A program made the translations under genes and the position numbers. Shown here piece after piece: positions 1 to 12,500 of a DNA stretch of 64,000 nucleotides. Under the pieces are notes generated by a model that saw nothing but the letters and a program-made list of their open reading frames with translations, was not told where the DNA came from and did no database searches. Position 1 is the first letter of the stretch. Every line of letters begins with the position of its first letter. This DNA is from Planococcus citri (lineage: Eukaryota; Arthropoda; Insecta; Hemiptera; Pseudococcidae). Location of the stretch: positions 30,556,580 to 30,620,579 of the forward strand of contig NC_088678.1 in the NCBI RefSeq assembly GCF_950023065.1, written 5' to 3'.

Positions 1-252
1 TCAAAATCGTTTTGTTACAGATATCAAAATGTAGATTTTCGAAGGTGCTAAAGTGATTTTTGATGTAGATTCAGGGTGAGAATTTTAAATTTTTGGAGCA
101 ATGCAAAACTCACTACATATTTTTAAATTCGGCGTGTTGTACTGTACAAAATGTAAGGCTTCCAAAGAGCTGAATCTATTTTTATACCGCGGTTTTATTT
201 TCAAAAATTCTCCCTCTTTGAAAACCCGAAGGTCTTTTCTGAGTTTAGTCAA

Positions 253-404
253 CTCTCTAAATTGGAAACAGTGAAATTTCACTGCTTAGCAGTCACGACA
301 TTTTGGCTTCTTAAAAGCAGTAAGTAGTTTTTTACTGCAAAACAAAGAAGCCAAAATGTCGTGACTGCTAAGCAGTGAAATTTCACTGTTTCAAATTTAG
401 AGAG
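253..404. repeat. near-perfect inverted-repeat hairpin (MITE-like)
   Basis: Two 60-nt arms (253-312 and 345-404) are reverse complements with a single mismatch and are separated by a 32-nt loop. The arms end in CTCTCTAAATT / AAATTTAGAGAG and carry the smaller palindrome CAGTGAAATTTCACTG. No open frame of note crosses it. A transcript through it would fold into a long, almost perfect stem. It is probably a tiny foldback or MITE copy; no clear target-site duplication is visible. A deletion derivative lies at 7196-7230. Confidence 0.85.
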
Positions 405-545
405 AAAATCCTCCGACATTCATTTTTTTCTCGATCCACTCTAACGACCTTTCGATAATTTTCGATAGTTGAAATGATCATCTATTTTGATCAAGAATTT
501 GTTCAGCATGATTATTTTTTAATAGGTACCTCTTCGTCCTCTTCA

Positions 546-1451
546 GGGTCATTCCACGTCAATTGGATCAAGAATAGGTAGGAGGGGGGGGGGTTCGGCG
601 ATTTTTTTGAAATTTTTCTTGTGGAAAGACCTTTTGAAGGGATGACCGATGGCGCAAATCGCAGCCCTCTGGCCCATTTTTAAAGGCAGCCAGGGGGTGT
701 CAAAGTTTTCAGTGAACCTAGAATATCATCCATTTCAGCAGTGGATTGCTCGATAACCGCGATACCTTCCAAAATGAAACATTTCCCCATAGATAGGGGT
801 TTTGAAAGGCTTTTTGATGATATCATAAAAATCAGGGTTGCCACTTTTTTTCGTAAAAAAAATTAGCTCAAAAAGTTTCGAAACGTAGTTTTTATATCGT
901 TCCAACTCTCAAAAATTCTGAAAAAAAACATTATGGACAACTTTTCATGCTGAACAATATATTTAAAATTGGGATGGTACCATGTTGAAAAGTTGATTTG
1001 AAAAATTTTAAAGTTGGCGAAAAAATGCGATTTTTTGAATTAAAACATGAAAAAAAAGTTTTGATTGGTGAAGTTGACACATTTGACCCCTATGATGTTT
1101 GAAATTGAAAATTGAATTTTTTCGAATTTTGACTTTTTTGTGTGGATTTTGAGCTAATTTTTTGTACGATAAAAAGTGGCAACCCTGACTTTATTTCAAA
1201 AACCCTAACTATGGGAAAATGTTCCATTTTGGTAGGTACCTATCGCGGTTATCGAGTAATCAACTGTTGAAATAGATGATATTTGAAGTTCACTGAAAAC
1301 TTTGACATCCCCTGGCTGCCTTTAAAAATGGGCTAGAGGGCTGCGATTTGCGCCATCGGTCATCCTTCGGAAGGTCTTTCCACAGGAAAAATTTCAAAAA
1401 AATCGCCGAACCCCCCTATCACTTCTTGGTCCAATCGACGTGGAATGACCC
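546..1451. mobile_element. long foldback element, copy 1 (palindromic, about 0.9 kb)
   Basis: The left half from GGGTCATTCCACGTCAATT reads back as the right half ending AATTGACGTGGAATGACCC-like sequence; the two halves match almost to the centre near position 998. The element is flanked by TTCA at 542-545 and again at 1452-1455, a possible 4-bp target duplication. No transposase frame is present, so it is non-autonomous. Related copies lie at 18723-19923 and from about 62604 to the window end, with a solo terminal fragment near 47285. Superfamily not assigned. Confidence 0.85.
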
Positions 1452-2268
1452 TTCATAGACGCATTCATTTTGATACGAGTAGATTGACAACTTTTTCGTA
1501 TGAATTGCTGACTTGACGTGTAGGTGTGTAATTAAGAATTATTAAGAAACTTCGAATAATTTGCAGTATCTGCATTCTGCATTGTATTATCCACAGTTGG
1601 GAAAATCCGAGTAGGAAAAATATAAACCTTAATTAATAATTTCAGTCCTAGTGAGGGTTTTTATATTGTTAAGAGAAAAGTACTATCGTCGGCGGTTATT
1701 TTTATTTAAAAAAATTACGTACTCGGAATCGCACCCGTAGACTGTTTGAAATGATGATTGATCATCGTTGATTAAAAGAATGCCGCTTCGTTAAATTATC
1801 ATTTTTCATCGTAACTCGATGTCATAATTTATTCAGTAAACATCATATCTTCTTTCTACTTGATACGATATAGTTATAAAGTGATGAGTTTACTTATTAT
1901 TTTATATTGCAGTAAAAAAATTATTATGAGGTTATTTGTCAAAGATCCTACCTTATTTTTGACGTACTATATTTCACACTCTGTTCGCTGTTTTACGTCA
2001 TGCACTGATTGATTGGCAAATATTGAAATTGTAATCTCAAGTGCTGGCGAAGGAAAAGAGATTCTTGTATTATTTTCTTTAAATATTTGTCGCCGATTTC
2101 AAAGTTTTTTGTACCGAAATGCGAGCATATGCGGTTTACTCGTATTTGTCAACTCATGTAGGGAAAATATGAAATATCTTTTCGACTAGTACAATACCAA
2201 CAATACATTCGTTTGGAGGTACATATTTAATTCCTCGCTCAGCGGTAAAGTACTCATCATACGATATC

Positions 2269-2304
2269 ATGGCGGACGAAACGGATCGGATATTCGCCAA
2301 CTAT
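2269..2304 (+). CDS. candidate short 5' coding exon (12 codons)
   Basis: An ATG in good context (ATATCATGG) opens MADETDRIFANY and reaches a possible donor GTGAAA at 2305 in phase 0; without splicing it stops after three more codons (VKK, stop at 2314-2316). The string resembles, from memory, the first helix of class V aminotransferase-like proteins of the type encoded at 26882-35427, where a segment like F-x-Y-V precedes an N-V-I/V-G motif. Joining the two would need a further exon that starts in phase 0 and ends in phase 1, and I did not find one. It may equally be a 15-codon chance or upstream ORF. Confidence 0.25.
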
Positions 2305-4321
2305 GTGAAAAAATAAATTTTTCTGTAATATTACGACGTAAATTAGCAAGGAAATGTATTCCAACGTGTACACAATGGAGAACGTGAATATGATGACTAA
2401 AAAATAAAAAATGAAAAAAAAAACAAGAGATAATTAGCATTTAATAGAAGAGAAAAAAAACACCACCAACAAATGGTAATTATTTTGTCAACTTTGCCAA
2501 CATTTGCGATGATTCGTGCACATGTCCTTTCCACACACCCCAGATCCCAACTAGGCAACTACATAGCTCTAAGTACACTCGAATCTGCTTCTGCTGCCAG
2601 TGCCAGGCAATTGAGCTGCAATTTTTTTCTTCCTGACCTAAATAACTTCCCGATGGAGAAATTTACCGCGTACGAGGCTAAATAAAGGCATATCACGTAT
2701 TCAGCTCGAGCTCACCTTTACAAAGGTGTTTAATATCGCGTGCCCATCGATACAATCGTATTGTCTGGGCTTTTCGTGGATTTTTTCAAGGTTACCTATG
2801 TGATAGAAGTTGATAAATTGCATTAAGGTTATTGATATCGACGTTTGGGAATTTTTAATACTAAAACAGTGCAGCAAATGGGCAATCGAAATTCTAAGAA
2901 ATTGATTACAACGTCATTATTTGAGTTGCGTGTTCATGTCAAAGCATGTCAAAGATTTCAGATACTGTACCTAGTCATCGATGTCCACGATCTTGATTTT
3001 ATAGCTAGGTTCCTTACCTATCCACTGAGCAGTCTATACTCGTAAGCGTTGCGGTAATTGGTAAATTTAAATGTTATTCTGATCTCGTGAATTCATTTCT
3101 GCATTACTAATTGAGCTTTTTCGAGATAAGCTAATGAGAAAAGGAAACGTAAAGGTTAACATATTGAAACAATTCTAATCTAAATCCGCTCTCGTGGCTC
3201 AATTTACTGGATTAAAATCGAAAACATGTGATAATGAAATTAAATATTTTTAATGTCGGTTTATTTTAAAACAAAAAACATCCGTGCGCCAACTAGAACG
3301 ACGATTTATTCGTATTTACCAAGTAGACCATGTTTTAAAAACAAAAAACAGATATGGTGTGACAAGGGCGCGATATCGAGCTGCAGAATACCATTTCGAT
3401 TTTGTGTTAGCTGTGTTTGTAATTATTGGCGAATTTTTTGCCAAGTCGACAGGCTATTGTATGTATTTCTAACGAGCTCGCTGCGTGTAGGATTGATGCA
3501 ACCGAGAGATCAATTATGCAGTATTTGAGGCTCTTTCTAGTGAATTTTGTTGTGTAATTATCTAATCAGACAATTGAATCAAATTAATAAAAGATAATTA
3601 AAAGTAGACTGTAATTTTCTTTAGGAAATTACGTCGTTGTTCCAGTTAGAGCTAGCTCAAAGCTATGACTATGAGAGTTGGGAAACTTTGTTACCGACTA
3701 GAGATGTTCTTGGTTTTTTTTGAAGTGTATTTTTTCCTGCATATGAGATTCTGCGAAAGGAGTGACGAATGAATCATGACATTGATCAAAATTACTGATG
3801 TCAAAGTTCACTCTTGACAGTTTTAAAATATGTAATTTGAAATTTTTAGAGAAAATTAAAAACTCACTGGAGGCTCCAGAAGGGCTCAAAATATTAGGGA
3901 TTTTTTATTGGGCGGGGGAGGGGTTGGATTTTCAAAAATGAACTTCAGTTTACAAAATGTTGGTTTTTTCGATCTCACTTGGTACCCTCGCTCGTCGTAG
4001 ATCAGAAGGGCGGGGCATCTGCAGGATCGGTTTGGGCAAACTCGTATTTTCAAAATTCACGAACATGGTTAAAATTGACCTCTCAAGTTTTTCGAAAAGG
4101 AAGCTTTCTTTCAAGGGAAGTAATCCTCGGGCTGAATTAATTCTTTAGAAGCAAATTTTCGGCTGATCTCCAACTGTTTTCCAATTGCGAAAACTTATCC
4201 TTTCAATCGATTTATTTTTTGAAAATGTCGTTTCAGTTCTTAAAATATCACGAAACTCGAAATTAAAAAATATTATGTAAGTACCCGAAGAGCTTAAAAT
4301 TTTTATCGTTTTTTCTTCAAA

Positions 4322-4349
4322 AAAATAAATAAATAAATAAATAAATAAA
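4322..4349. repeat. (AAAT)n microsatellite
   Basis: About seven tandem AAAT units in AT-rich spacer. Confidence 0.9.
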
Positions 4350-5756
4350 AAGTCACGTAACATTGAAAAAATACAATCAAGCTATTTGGAAATACGTACA
4401 ATATTATCGGCATTTTATTGATTTGCTCACCTGTTATCATCATTAGAGACCTTTTTATCGTTATCTCTTACTCATCGCGTAAATATTCTCAATCGCTAAT
4501 TTTCTCGAGATGGGAAACTAGTTTCCTTATCAGTGTTTTACAATATTACCTACTCGATAATTAAAAGAATATTATTAACGACGTCATTTTCTTATCAATC
4601 TGATGCTTGATTCATCAATCGACCAAAAACTTGTTCAAAAATTCAACTTCTATCTCGAATTCATGTTGGCAATCGAGTCTTTTTTTCGCACCTCTTGAAA
4701 AAAAACACCACATTGTCTATTCAACGCCCACATTTGCTATTTGTTTCATTTCAGCGAGCATACTAATAAATAATACGCCATTTAACATCGTTCGTATAAT
4801 TATTACCGCAAAAAACCACATTCGTATTCGTATTCTTCATTCTTTTCACGTGTGGTATACTTGTTTATGGAATGGCAAAAGCAGCTACATTGTTGACTTA
4901 TTAGACGAGAAGAAAAAAACGTAAATAGATTTCAGTCTCGACGATTTTACACGATTAAAATTTCTGTATGTCTTAGATTAAAAGAAAAAGAATTATTGCG
5001 AAGAGAAGTAAAGGGATAATTTTCTAATCGTATGGAGTCTCATAGAGCGATGAAGCGCCAAGCCGCATGATTTTTGGCAAAATTCCAATTGACAAGCTAG
5101 AAATTTTCGATGTGTGATAATACGATCGTAGTATATTTAAGCCGGTCGTGACACGCTGAATTTCAAGGATATTATGTGAGGCCGTTAATCTGCATCTGCA
5201 CGTAGACATGCAATTAATATGATTGTAGTACCTGGCTGTTGTCTCGGTGATCTTTTGACCGTCGCGTCGTGTATTGCATATCCTGATCAGTGATCAGACG
5301 GAAGTGAACCTCCGGTGCAGGGTGTTGTTGAAGTGATATGTATTCTGAATTGCATCACGGTCTAATCGTGATAAAAACATCAAACATGTGTTCTTTGGCC
5401 GTGAAAATGTCCAAGAAATGCGTAGTAAACGCAAATGAGTGTTGCTGGTAAGCAGTAAGAACGCGTTAATAGGGCAAAGATCGTGCCTTATTTCGCTGAT
5501 TCTATCAAATTGGTAGATGAGGAAACTTTTTTTGAAAACGTTTTCAAATGTGATTCGCAGACGTGTGATTTACTCGGGTTTAAAGAAAAACAATGGGAGG
5601 GGAGGAGGGTTGGAAATTAATAGCTCAAATTTCTGTATATTCGTTCCCTCTTTCAAAAATGGTTAAAAAGCGAGAAATTACAATCTTTTCTTATCGATAT
5701 TATAGTTGTCCTTTTCCAACTTTTTGTTTTGTTACTTTGTTGGAGGTAATAATTTT

Positions 5757-6851
5757 GGGCCGCATATCCGAATGTCCGAATTAGTACAATATAATAGAAC
5801 CGCAGGGGGTAAAAACTGTATCTGAATGTCCGAAGCGAAATGACCGCGAATGTCCCAAAAGGTGTATCCGAATGTCCGAAGTAAAAAAAAACTTGTATTA
5901 CTAGGGATTCCCAAACATATGTATCTTGGTTTTGACGAATATGGAAGCCAATGGAAAGTACAACTACCTTCCATGTAGCATAAAAATACCTAGATATTAT
6001 AAGTGTAAGGTCGATGAAGATGGGCTCATGAAACCCAAAACAAAGTGAGAGGCACCACTCCCAATCCTGGAATTATGATCGACTGTACATCCTAAGCCTT
6101 ATTGCATTTTTACTTCAGGAAAATCAGGCTATAAAAACCATTGATGAAGGCACAAAAATCTACTTTTTTACAGCTGAAAGGTTGAAATCCCTAATAAAAG
6201 GCATATCTAGGACCCCATCCAAACGCACATGCAAATTTTCCAGTCTTTCAAGTTGATTTGTGAGGTTTCTCTTCTCCAAATTGCTCTAAGAAGTTGATTT
6301 AGATTTTTTTGAAGAAGATTCTAAAATATCTTTCTTGATCTTACAATTACGAGTAGGTATATCTGAGTATTAGGTATACCTTTTCTCTGATACGTATCTA
6401 ACATTTGCCTATGGGCTAGTACAATTCATTTTAATAATCTCCAAATTTTCAAAACGTTACCCTGGAAGTTCTTTTCCAATTTCGAAAAATCAAAACAATT
6501 TCACAGGTAAGTTTTCAACTATTTTTTCAAATTTTTGAAATTGGCAAAAATTATTTAAAAATTGGCACCACTGCCTAACAAAATATTTCCCCGGTTTTAG
6601 GAATGATATCTTTCTACAATTTAGCATATTAATTAATGCGAAATATTTGCCAAGAAAATTTTTTTGAACTACACATTACATTCAACAGAAGTACCTACTT
6701 TAGAAACCCCTGTAAGCGCAAAAATCCAAACGGACATTCAGATACACTTTTTGGGACATTCGCGGTCATTTTGAAACGGACATTCAGATACAGTTTTTAC
6801 CCCCCATGGTTCTACTGATAATCACTAATCGGTACATTCGGATACACACCG
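5757..6851. mobile_element. 1.1-kb inverted-repeat element with internal 16-mer repeats
   Basis: The left arm (about 5757-5882) is matched in reverse complement by the right arm (about 6727-6851). Each arm carries three spaced copies of TATCYGAATGTCCGAA-like sequence and the shared blocks GGGGGTAAAAACTGTATC and TGACCGCGAATGTCCC. TAATTTT occurs just outside both ends (5750-5756 and 6852-6858), a possible 7-bp target duplication. The roughly 840-bp interior has no transposase frame, so the element looks non-autonomous. Confidence 0.75.
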
Positions 6852-7195
6852 TAATTTTGAAACTCGCTAGAAGAGTTGGAGTGGTTGGAATACGCTTTCC
6901 TATCATTCAAGAGGCCGAATATGTAGTAAGAAGACGTTTTTTGAACATTTTGGTCTTTGATAACTCCTATTTTGTAAAATCTTGAACATTTCAGTGCGAT
7001 GAGCTGATTTTCGAATTTTCTAAAATTCGCCAAAAATCAAATAATGAACTTGAGTGTTCGAAATTTTGGAAATGGTAGTTTTTTGAGACGCTGTTTCAAT
7101 CTGCCCTTTTGTCTTGCCTGATTTTTCTGATTTCTTTGTAGTTCAAATCTTGAGATTATTTCATGAGATCATGACTATCACTTTCTGTCAACCCT

Positions 7196-7230
7196 ACTCT
7201 CTAAATTTCACTGTTTCAAATTTAGAGAGT
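7196..7230. repeat. short hairpin, deletion derivative of the 253-404 repeat
   Basis: A 13-bp perfect stem (7196-7208 with 7218-7230) closes a 9-nt loop. Positions 7206-7229 are identical to the last 24 nt of the 253-404 hairpin, so this is that element with nearly all of its interior lost. Confidence 0.8.
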
Positions 7231-7358
7231 ATGCCCGTGAGGAGGGGAAAGGGGCATCTCAAGGTATTTTATTTACACTAGGCTGCTCCCTCCAATGTTG
7301 TAACGTATGGTGAGAAACTTGAATTGGGTCCTTTCACTTGATAATTTTGACTCCCTCT

Positions 7359-8048
7359 CAGGGCCGTACCGAAGGGGGGATAGGGGGGAGCTTCCCCCAA
7401 GACGTCCGAAATGGAAAAAGTTGGCAAATTGGCGATTCTCACTCGTCAGTTGGCAAAAATGTCCTAATTGAAGAAATGAAAATTTTGAAAATTTCAACTT
7501 GAACTCCAACACGAATAGTTGCCAACTGGATTATGAAATACCAATTGGAAAATTTCTAAGATTTTTCCAAGTTTTATGCCTCTTGGAATACTAATTTTCG
7601 AGAGCTTTTGCACTCGCTTCGTTTGGGCTCGTTTGCTTTTTATTTTCAATTTTGAATTTTTCAAAAAAAAAAAAATCATCATTCGAATTCAAGTTGCTCA
7701 TCACACAAAAAAACATATTTTTTTATACCTCTTGGAATGGAATACTGATTTTCAAGAGCTGTTTGCCCTTGCTTCGCCAGGGAGGGCTGAAAATTACACA
7801 TATTTTCGACATCCGCTTGCTTAAAAAAAGTCTTAGGATGTTTGAAGACATTGGAAAAGTGAAAAAGTTGAATATAAAATTTTGTCTTGTCTACTCCCCG
7901 CTCCCCCTCCCATTTGTTTAAAAAATGTCGTGCTAAAAGTCCTTTTTGAAAAATTTGAGTTGGAAATTTCAAGACAAAAAATGTTACCAGTTGGCATTTT
8001 TATGTTTCCTCCCCCCCCCCCCTGAAGAACCACTTCGGTACGGCCCTG
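7359..8048. mobile_element. hAT-type non-autonomous element (690 bp)
   Basis: The termini CAGGGCCGTACCGAAG and its reverse complement bound the element, and the 8-bp sequence CTCCCTCT flanks it directly on both sides (7351-7358 and 8049-8056). An 8-bp duplication with CAGGG-type ends is the hAT signature. The interior is AT-rich with poly-C/G tracts near both ends and encodes no transposase, so mobilisation would need an enzyme from elsewhere. The intact duplication points to a fairly recent insertion. Confidence 0.9.
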
Positions 8049-8056
8049 CTCCCTCT

Positions 8057-9180
8057 GCACATTGGATGATGATGAAGTGGAACTTGTCCACCCTCAAAAG
8101 GAGGAGGGGTTATTTAGAAGGGTTCTGGCACAATAATGGGAAATTTTCAAATGAAAAAAATAAAAATTCAATCTATTTCATTTTTTAATATTTTTTGATA
8201 TTTATCAACTTGGGAGGAGGCTTTTGATAAGAGTTTATTTCAAAAAAGGGAAAAATTAAAAATAGAGAATTATTTTTTACTTGAGGTGACAACTTCAGGG
8301 AGAGGGAGGTGATAAATTTCAAACTTGCATAGGACATGCACGAAATCTGTCTCAGGTTCCAGAAGCTCATTTTCATAAATTTTAGGCATATTTGATATGA
8401 TCTCCTCTCTCTCTCTCCTTTATTTTATGGCATATTGGAGAGGTTTAGAGCAATCAGCTTGATTTTGAACCAACATTTTCCGCGTCTCCAAATTTTTAGG
8501 AAGTGATAGACCAAAGGGAGGGTAGAAAAAACTCGTAATAAAAAAATTGGAGTGTAATTGATAGAAACGAAATTAAAAGTTGATCATCATATCAAAGAAT
8601 CAGAGTTTTTGAGCAATTACTCGTATATGCACCGAATCTTTGATTTCTCACAATTTTTGACCTTGATTACCTTGAAAAACATGGCATCATGCCCCTCTCT
8701 TGCCTTTCCAAATTAATTTTGGAAGCTAAGGAGTGCTAACAGTCCTGCTGATCCTGAAAATTTCTGGTTTTTTCTTTAACGTGCAGAAATCCTGCAAATG
8801 TCCTGCTTTTAAGTGAAAGACCAGCTTTTCTCATTCGTAGTGTATGTAGTGTTATTTCAGCATATTCATCGTCGATAAATTTTTCCAAAAATTCAACGAA
8901 AACAAAAAATTCGATTTTTTTCACAATCTCTCAGTATTCTCGAGAGTGATGTTTTTTCAATATGGTTGAAGAAAAATAATGTACCCACCTATTCGCAATT
9001 TCATACGTTGGAGGTTAATCTGTTATTCTCGAATTCGGTATGAAATAAATTTTATGTAAATTTAGCTCGTATCAGTAAACATTATAAACCAATTTTCACG
9101 TATTTTCACGTAGGTATACGGTTTTTGCAGCGAATTTTAAGTAGGTAGATAATACCCTAGTAAGGTACCACACATATGAC
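8057..9180. other. spacer, no supported gene
   Basis: AT-rich, with a short CT dinucleotide run near 8402-8420. No coding unit seen. Confidence 0.5.
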
Positions 9181-9209
9181 GAAAAATATTATATGAACAG
9201 CAAAAGTTG

Positions 9210-9500
9210 AATTTCCCTCGCGGCCAGTCTAGTTACTAAATTCACGCAGCGAAGATGCTGCGTTCGGTCGTCTCCCATAAGCCTGTCTTTCCCTTTAATT
9301 CTACGATCGCTGCGTCGATTTTAATAAAACGATACACAGCGACGCAAATTCCGCCGTCGTCGTAGCGTCCGTTTTTTCAGGGTCAACACGTCGTCGTCGG
9401 CGAAAGCTCGCACTTCGCAGCTTTTTCATTCCTTTGAAAGGAATTTTTCTCACCTAGTCTCGATGAGTCGAGATTACAGCACATCTTAACTTGTGACCTT
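9210..9500. promoter_or_regulatory. CpG-rich island, possible promoter or 5' exon
   Basis: This segment is clearly richer in CpG than its surroundings (many CGTCG, CGCTGCG words). It holds a 36-codon plus-strand ORF (9255-9365) that starts MLRSVVSHK and looks like a basic presequence, but no good donor follows in frame. On the minus strand a GTGAGA donor (9454-9449) ends a segment that also opens with an ATG at about 9488. No downstream coding exon was found for either strand, so the element stays unassigned. Confidence 0.35.
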
Positions 9501-12500
9501 GAAGCGTTTATATCGATGGTTTGATTGGCATTGGTTCTAGTCGCCGAGATTCGAGATTTCGAATTAAATTATTCATCGGTCGAATACGTTGCTCGAGTAC
9601 AAGGACGATCACTTGTATGTATTTATTATGAATTGGCCACGTGCCCAGTTGCCCAGTCGATCCTCGTGATCGAAAAGTCCCACATCCCTAGATTAATTCT
9701 AACACAACGGGGGTCTGGGAGACTTTTTTTTCAGAAAAGTAAATACGCAGTTATAGATATGGATAATATGTTCTTATCATATCAGAAACATTAACGTGTA
9801 AATAAGCTAGAACTCGAGGGTCAAGTTTATGCGATGCCTATATGCAATGTCACATGAGAAGGTAACGAGTACCGAGTACGTGTGATGTATGTATTTTTTT
9901 TCACTTTACTGTTTTTTAACAACGTGCTCGAATGTAATCCTTGTTAATGTGTGAGATTGCGATGGCGCTAATTAAAAATAAACTCGATGACGTTCTTTAC
10001 TGCTACTACTGCTGCTGTTGCTGCTGTTGTAACAATGAATCAAAAATACGCGAGTCGTATGCGTGCGTGCGTTGGCGAGAAAGAAATTTCCGTGTAAATG
10101 GCGTAAATGGATGTTTTGACCTTTTTATGAAGATATACCAACTCGTAGGTTGAACACGAGTGGCCGTCATTAGGTGAGAGGACACGAAGAATTACAAAAT
10201 GTTACAATTTTTGCGTCGTTTTCCTTCTTCCTGGGATGTGAAATAGGTTCCTACATCGAAAATGACAGAAATAATGATAAAAAAATATTATATGTGAAGT
10301 TTGTACAGGACAAGAGTTTTTCATCATGGATATGTTTTTAGGTGGAGTCGTCTTTGACATTTTGTGGAAAGTTAGAAGGGCAGGAGAATTTACAAAAATT
10401 TCTGAAGTGACGTCAAAAACAGTGGGATAAATTTTGGTTCTCCGATTCAGTACCCCTGTTTTTGCTATAATTATATAAGGTTCAAAATTTTCAATTTTTC
10501 AAAAAAAAGTTTTACTCGAATAAGTATGTATTTTTTTATGACACCAAATCTTATTATTCCATTAATTAATCTCAAAAAAAAAAAAAAAAATGAGTCGAGT
10601 ATGAAAGATCATTTCTCAAAATCTATGGACTGGAAATTCTAAATTAGCAATTGAAATTTAAAAAGCTCAAATTGAACTTTCAAAGTGAAAGCTCAACGGT
10701 TCATGATGAATCCAGAAGCTGCTGGAAGCTATAATGAAAAACTAAAGACTTTTATCTAGTCCTTTATCAAAGAATTAATTTTTAATTTATGAGTTTTTAC
10801 ACTCCTAGGGGCTCAAGCAAGGGCTCCAATTTTCACAAAAAATCGAAAAAACTTCAAGGTGAAATAATGGATGAGTTGAAATTCAAATAAAATAACCATT
10901 CAATTTTTGAATTTAACTCTTCAGAATCCCTCTCTAGTAGTTAATTTTTTCAAAAGTAAAAATTGGCAGGTATGACTTATTGTGGAAATTTTGAAAAATC
11001 CAATCATGCTGTAGAAAATACTGCAATTTTTGTAAGGTTACGTGATGAGGTGATATCATTTTTTCAATTTCTTAAAAAAAAAATTTTCACTTTTCAATTT
11101 TTTTTAAAACTGTTTTTTTGCAAATATGAATTTTTGTACCATTTTAATGAAATAATTATTGCAATACCAGGAGCTCACTTAATTCGCAGCCTCTTCTAAT
11201 TTTTCAATTTTATTCTTCATCGAAAAAATGAAATAAACCCAAGATTGAATGACCATTCGTCGTCCTAATTTAATTATTGAAAAGTCGAATCCTGTCTGAA
11301 TTCTTCGACAGTTAATTTTTCCAGTCGACGAAACGTAAGTGACAGTCTATAAATTCGTCCTGTTTCAATGCCCACACCATTTAATTTATTCGGTATATTT
11401 TTCCAAGCTAACCTGAAAATTCTCAGATAAGTATGAACTTTGTTTACTTACCATTTGTTCCTAAAATAGTGTTTTTTACTCAGGTTTTGTTTCTTCTGAA
11501 ATTTGCCTAGTTGCACAATGGAAAATTTTTTATATTTTCGAAAACGAGAATTCTAAAAATAGATCCTGATTCAGTATTTTGAAGTCCCTGTGACGGTTGT
11601 GAAATTAGAGAAAGATCCATTTTTGATTACGAAAACGTATTTTCTTAAAACGACAAACAATGGAATGCGTTTCGGTGTATTTTCTGGAATTTTCGAATTA
11701 GTATTTGAACAGTGGGAAGATCAAACCATGACGGTGGAAATTTTTGGTGAAAATATTTACCATCTGAATTGAGTGGGTTAATCGGCGTTGGAAATCCAAC
11801 TTTAATCCATTTCAGGATTTGCGAAAATTTAAACAAGGCGGTAGATAAAGGAGAAGAAACAATCGAGATTTAGACTTGAACTTGACAAAAAAAAACCTAC
11901 GTTTAATTTTTTACAATTTTCGAATATTTATTACCTATTTAATTAAAGTACCTACGAGGAAAAAACCAGCTGAGATTTAGAAAAAATGTTTACATTTTGA
12001 AACGAGTAGGTAATAGATTATGAAAATCCGTCACAACAATCGAAATGAGAGACCAGGAGTTGTTTACGAGTTATAAATGTATACATATGTTGAAACAATA
12101 GGTGCGGATATCTGGTTTTATTTTTCGCTTTTTATTTTATCGTATACTACACGGAATATTTTCGCTGCAACGATAATGACATTGAGGTTTGAAAACAAGA
12201 AGTGTTTTTTTTTTACGACTCGAACGACAACTCGGTGTTCATTTTCATAATGTACGACCACGACCGAGCAGCAGCGAGCACGTTGTTGTGAGAAAATCGG
12301 GTGAATACGGAATCAGGTCACTAGTCGCAAGTTTGAATTTTCTTTTAGACAATTTATATGGTTGCTCGTTTCGTCTGCGCGCATTTTTCTTATCTAGAGA
12401 CACTTTATGACAATATGTAATCAATCTCGTACGTCCAGATAAAAATATCGCCGAATTATACCATTTCAGAGGTCTATATTTTAACTCGTCGATTGCAATG

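Larger units (their letters stand above)
1456..5756. other. spacer, no supported gene
   Basis: AT-rich DNA without a convincing coding unit apart from the candidate short exon at 2269-2304. It contains an (AAAT)n tract at 4322-4349. A segment near 5280-5453 looks like a 5' exon: moderate GC, then a good GTAAGC donor at 5454; see findings. Confidence 0.5.

Noticed and set aside
4607..4924. 105-codon plus-strand ORF
   Set aside because: Random-looking composition with poly-A-driven Lys and Asn; no splice or homology support.
9941..10153. Cys-rich 70-codon ORF as a possible metallothionein-like peptide
   Set aside because: The Cys run is produced by a trinucleotide repeat; no other Cys pattern or splice sites fit.
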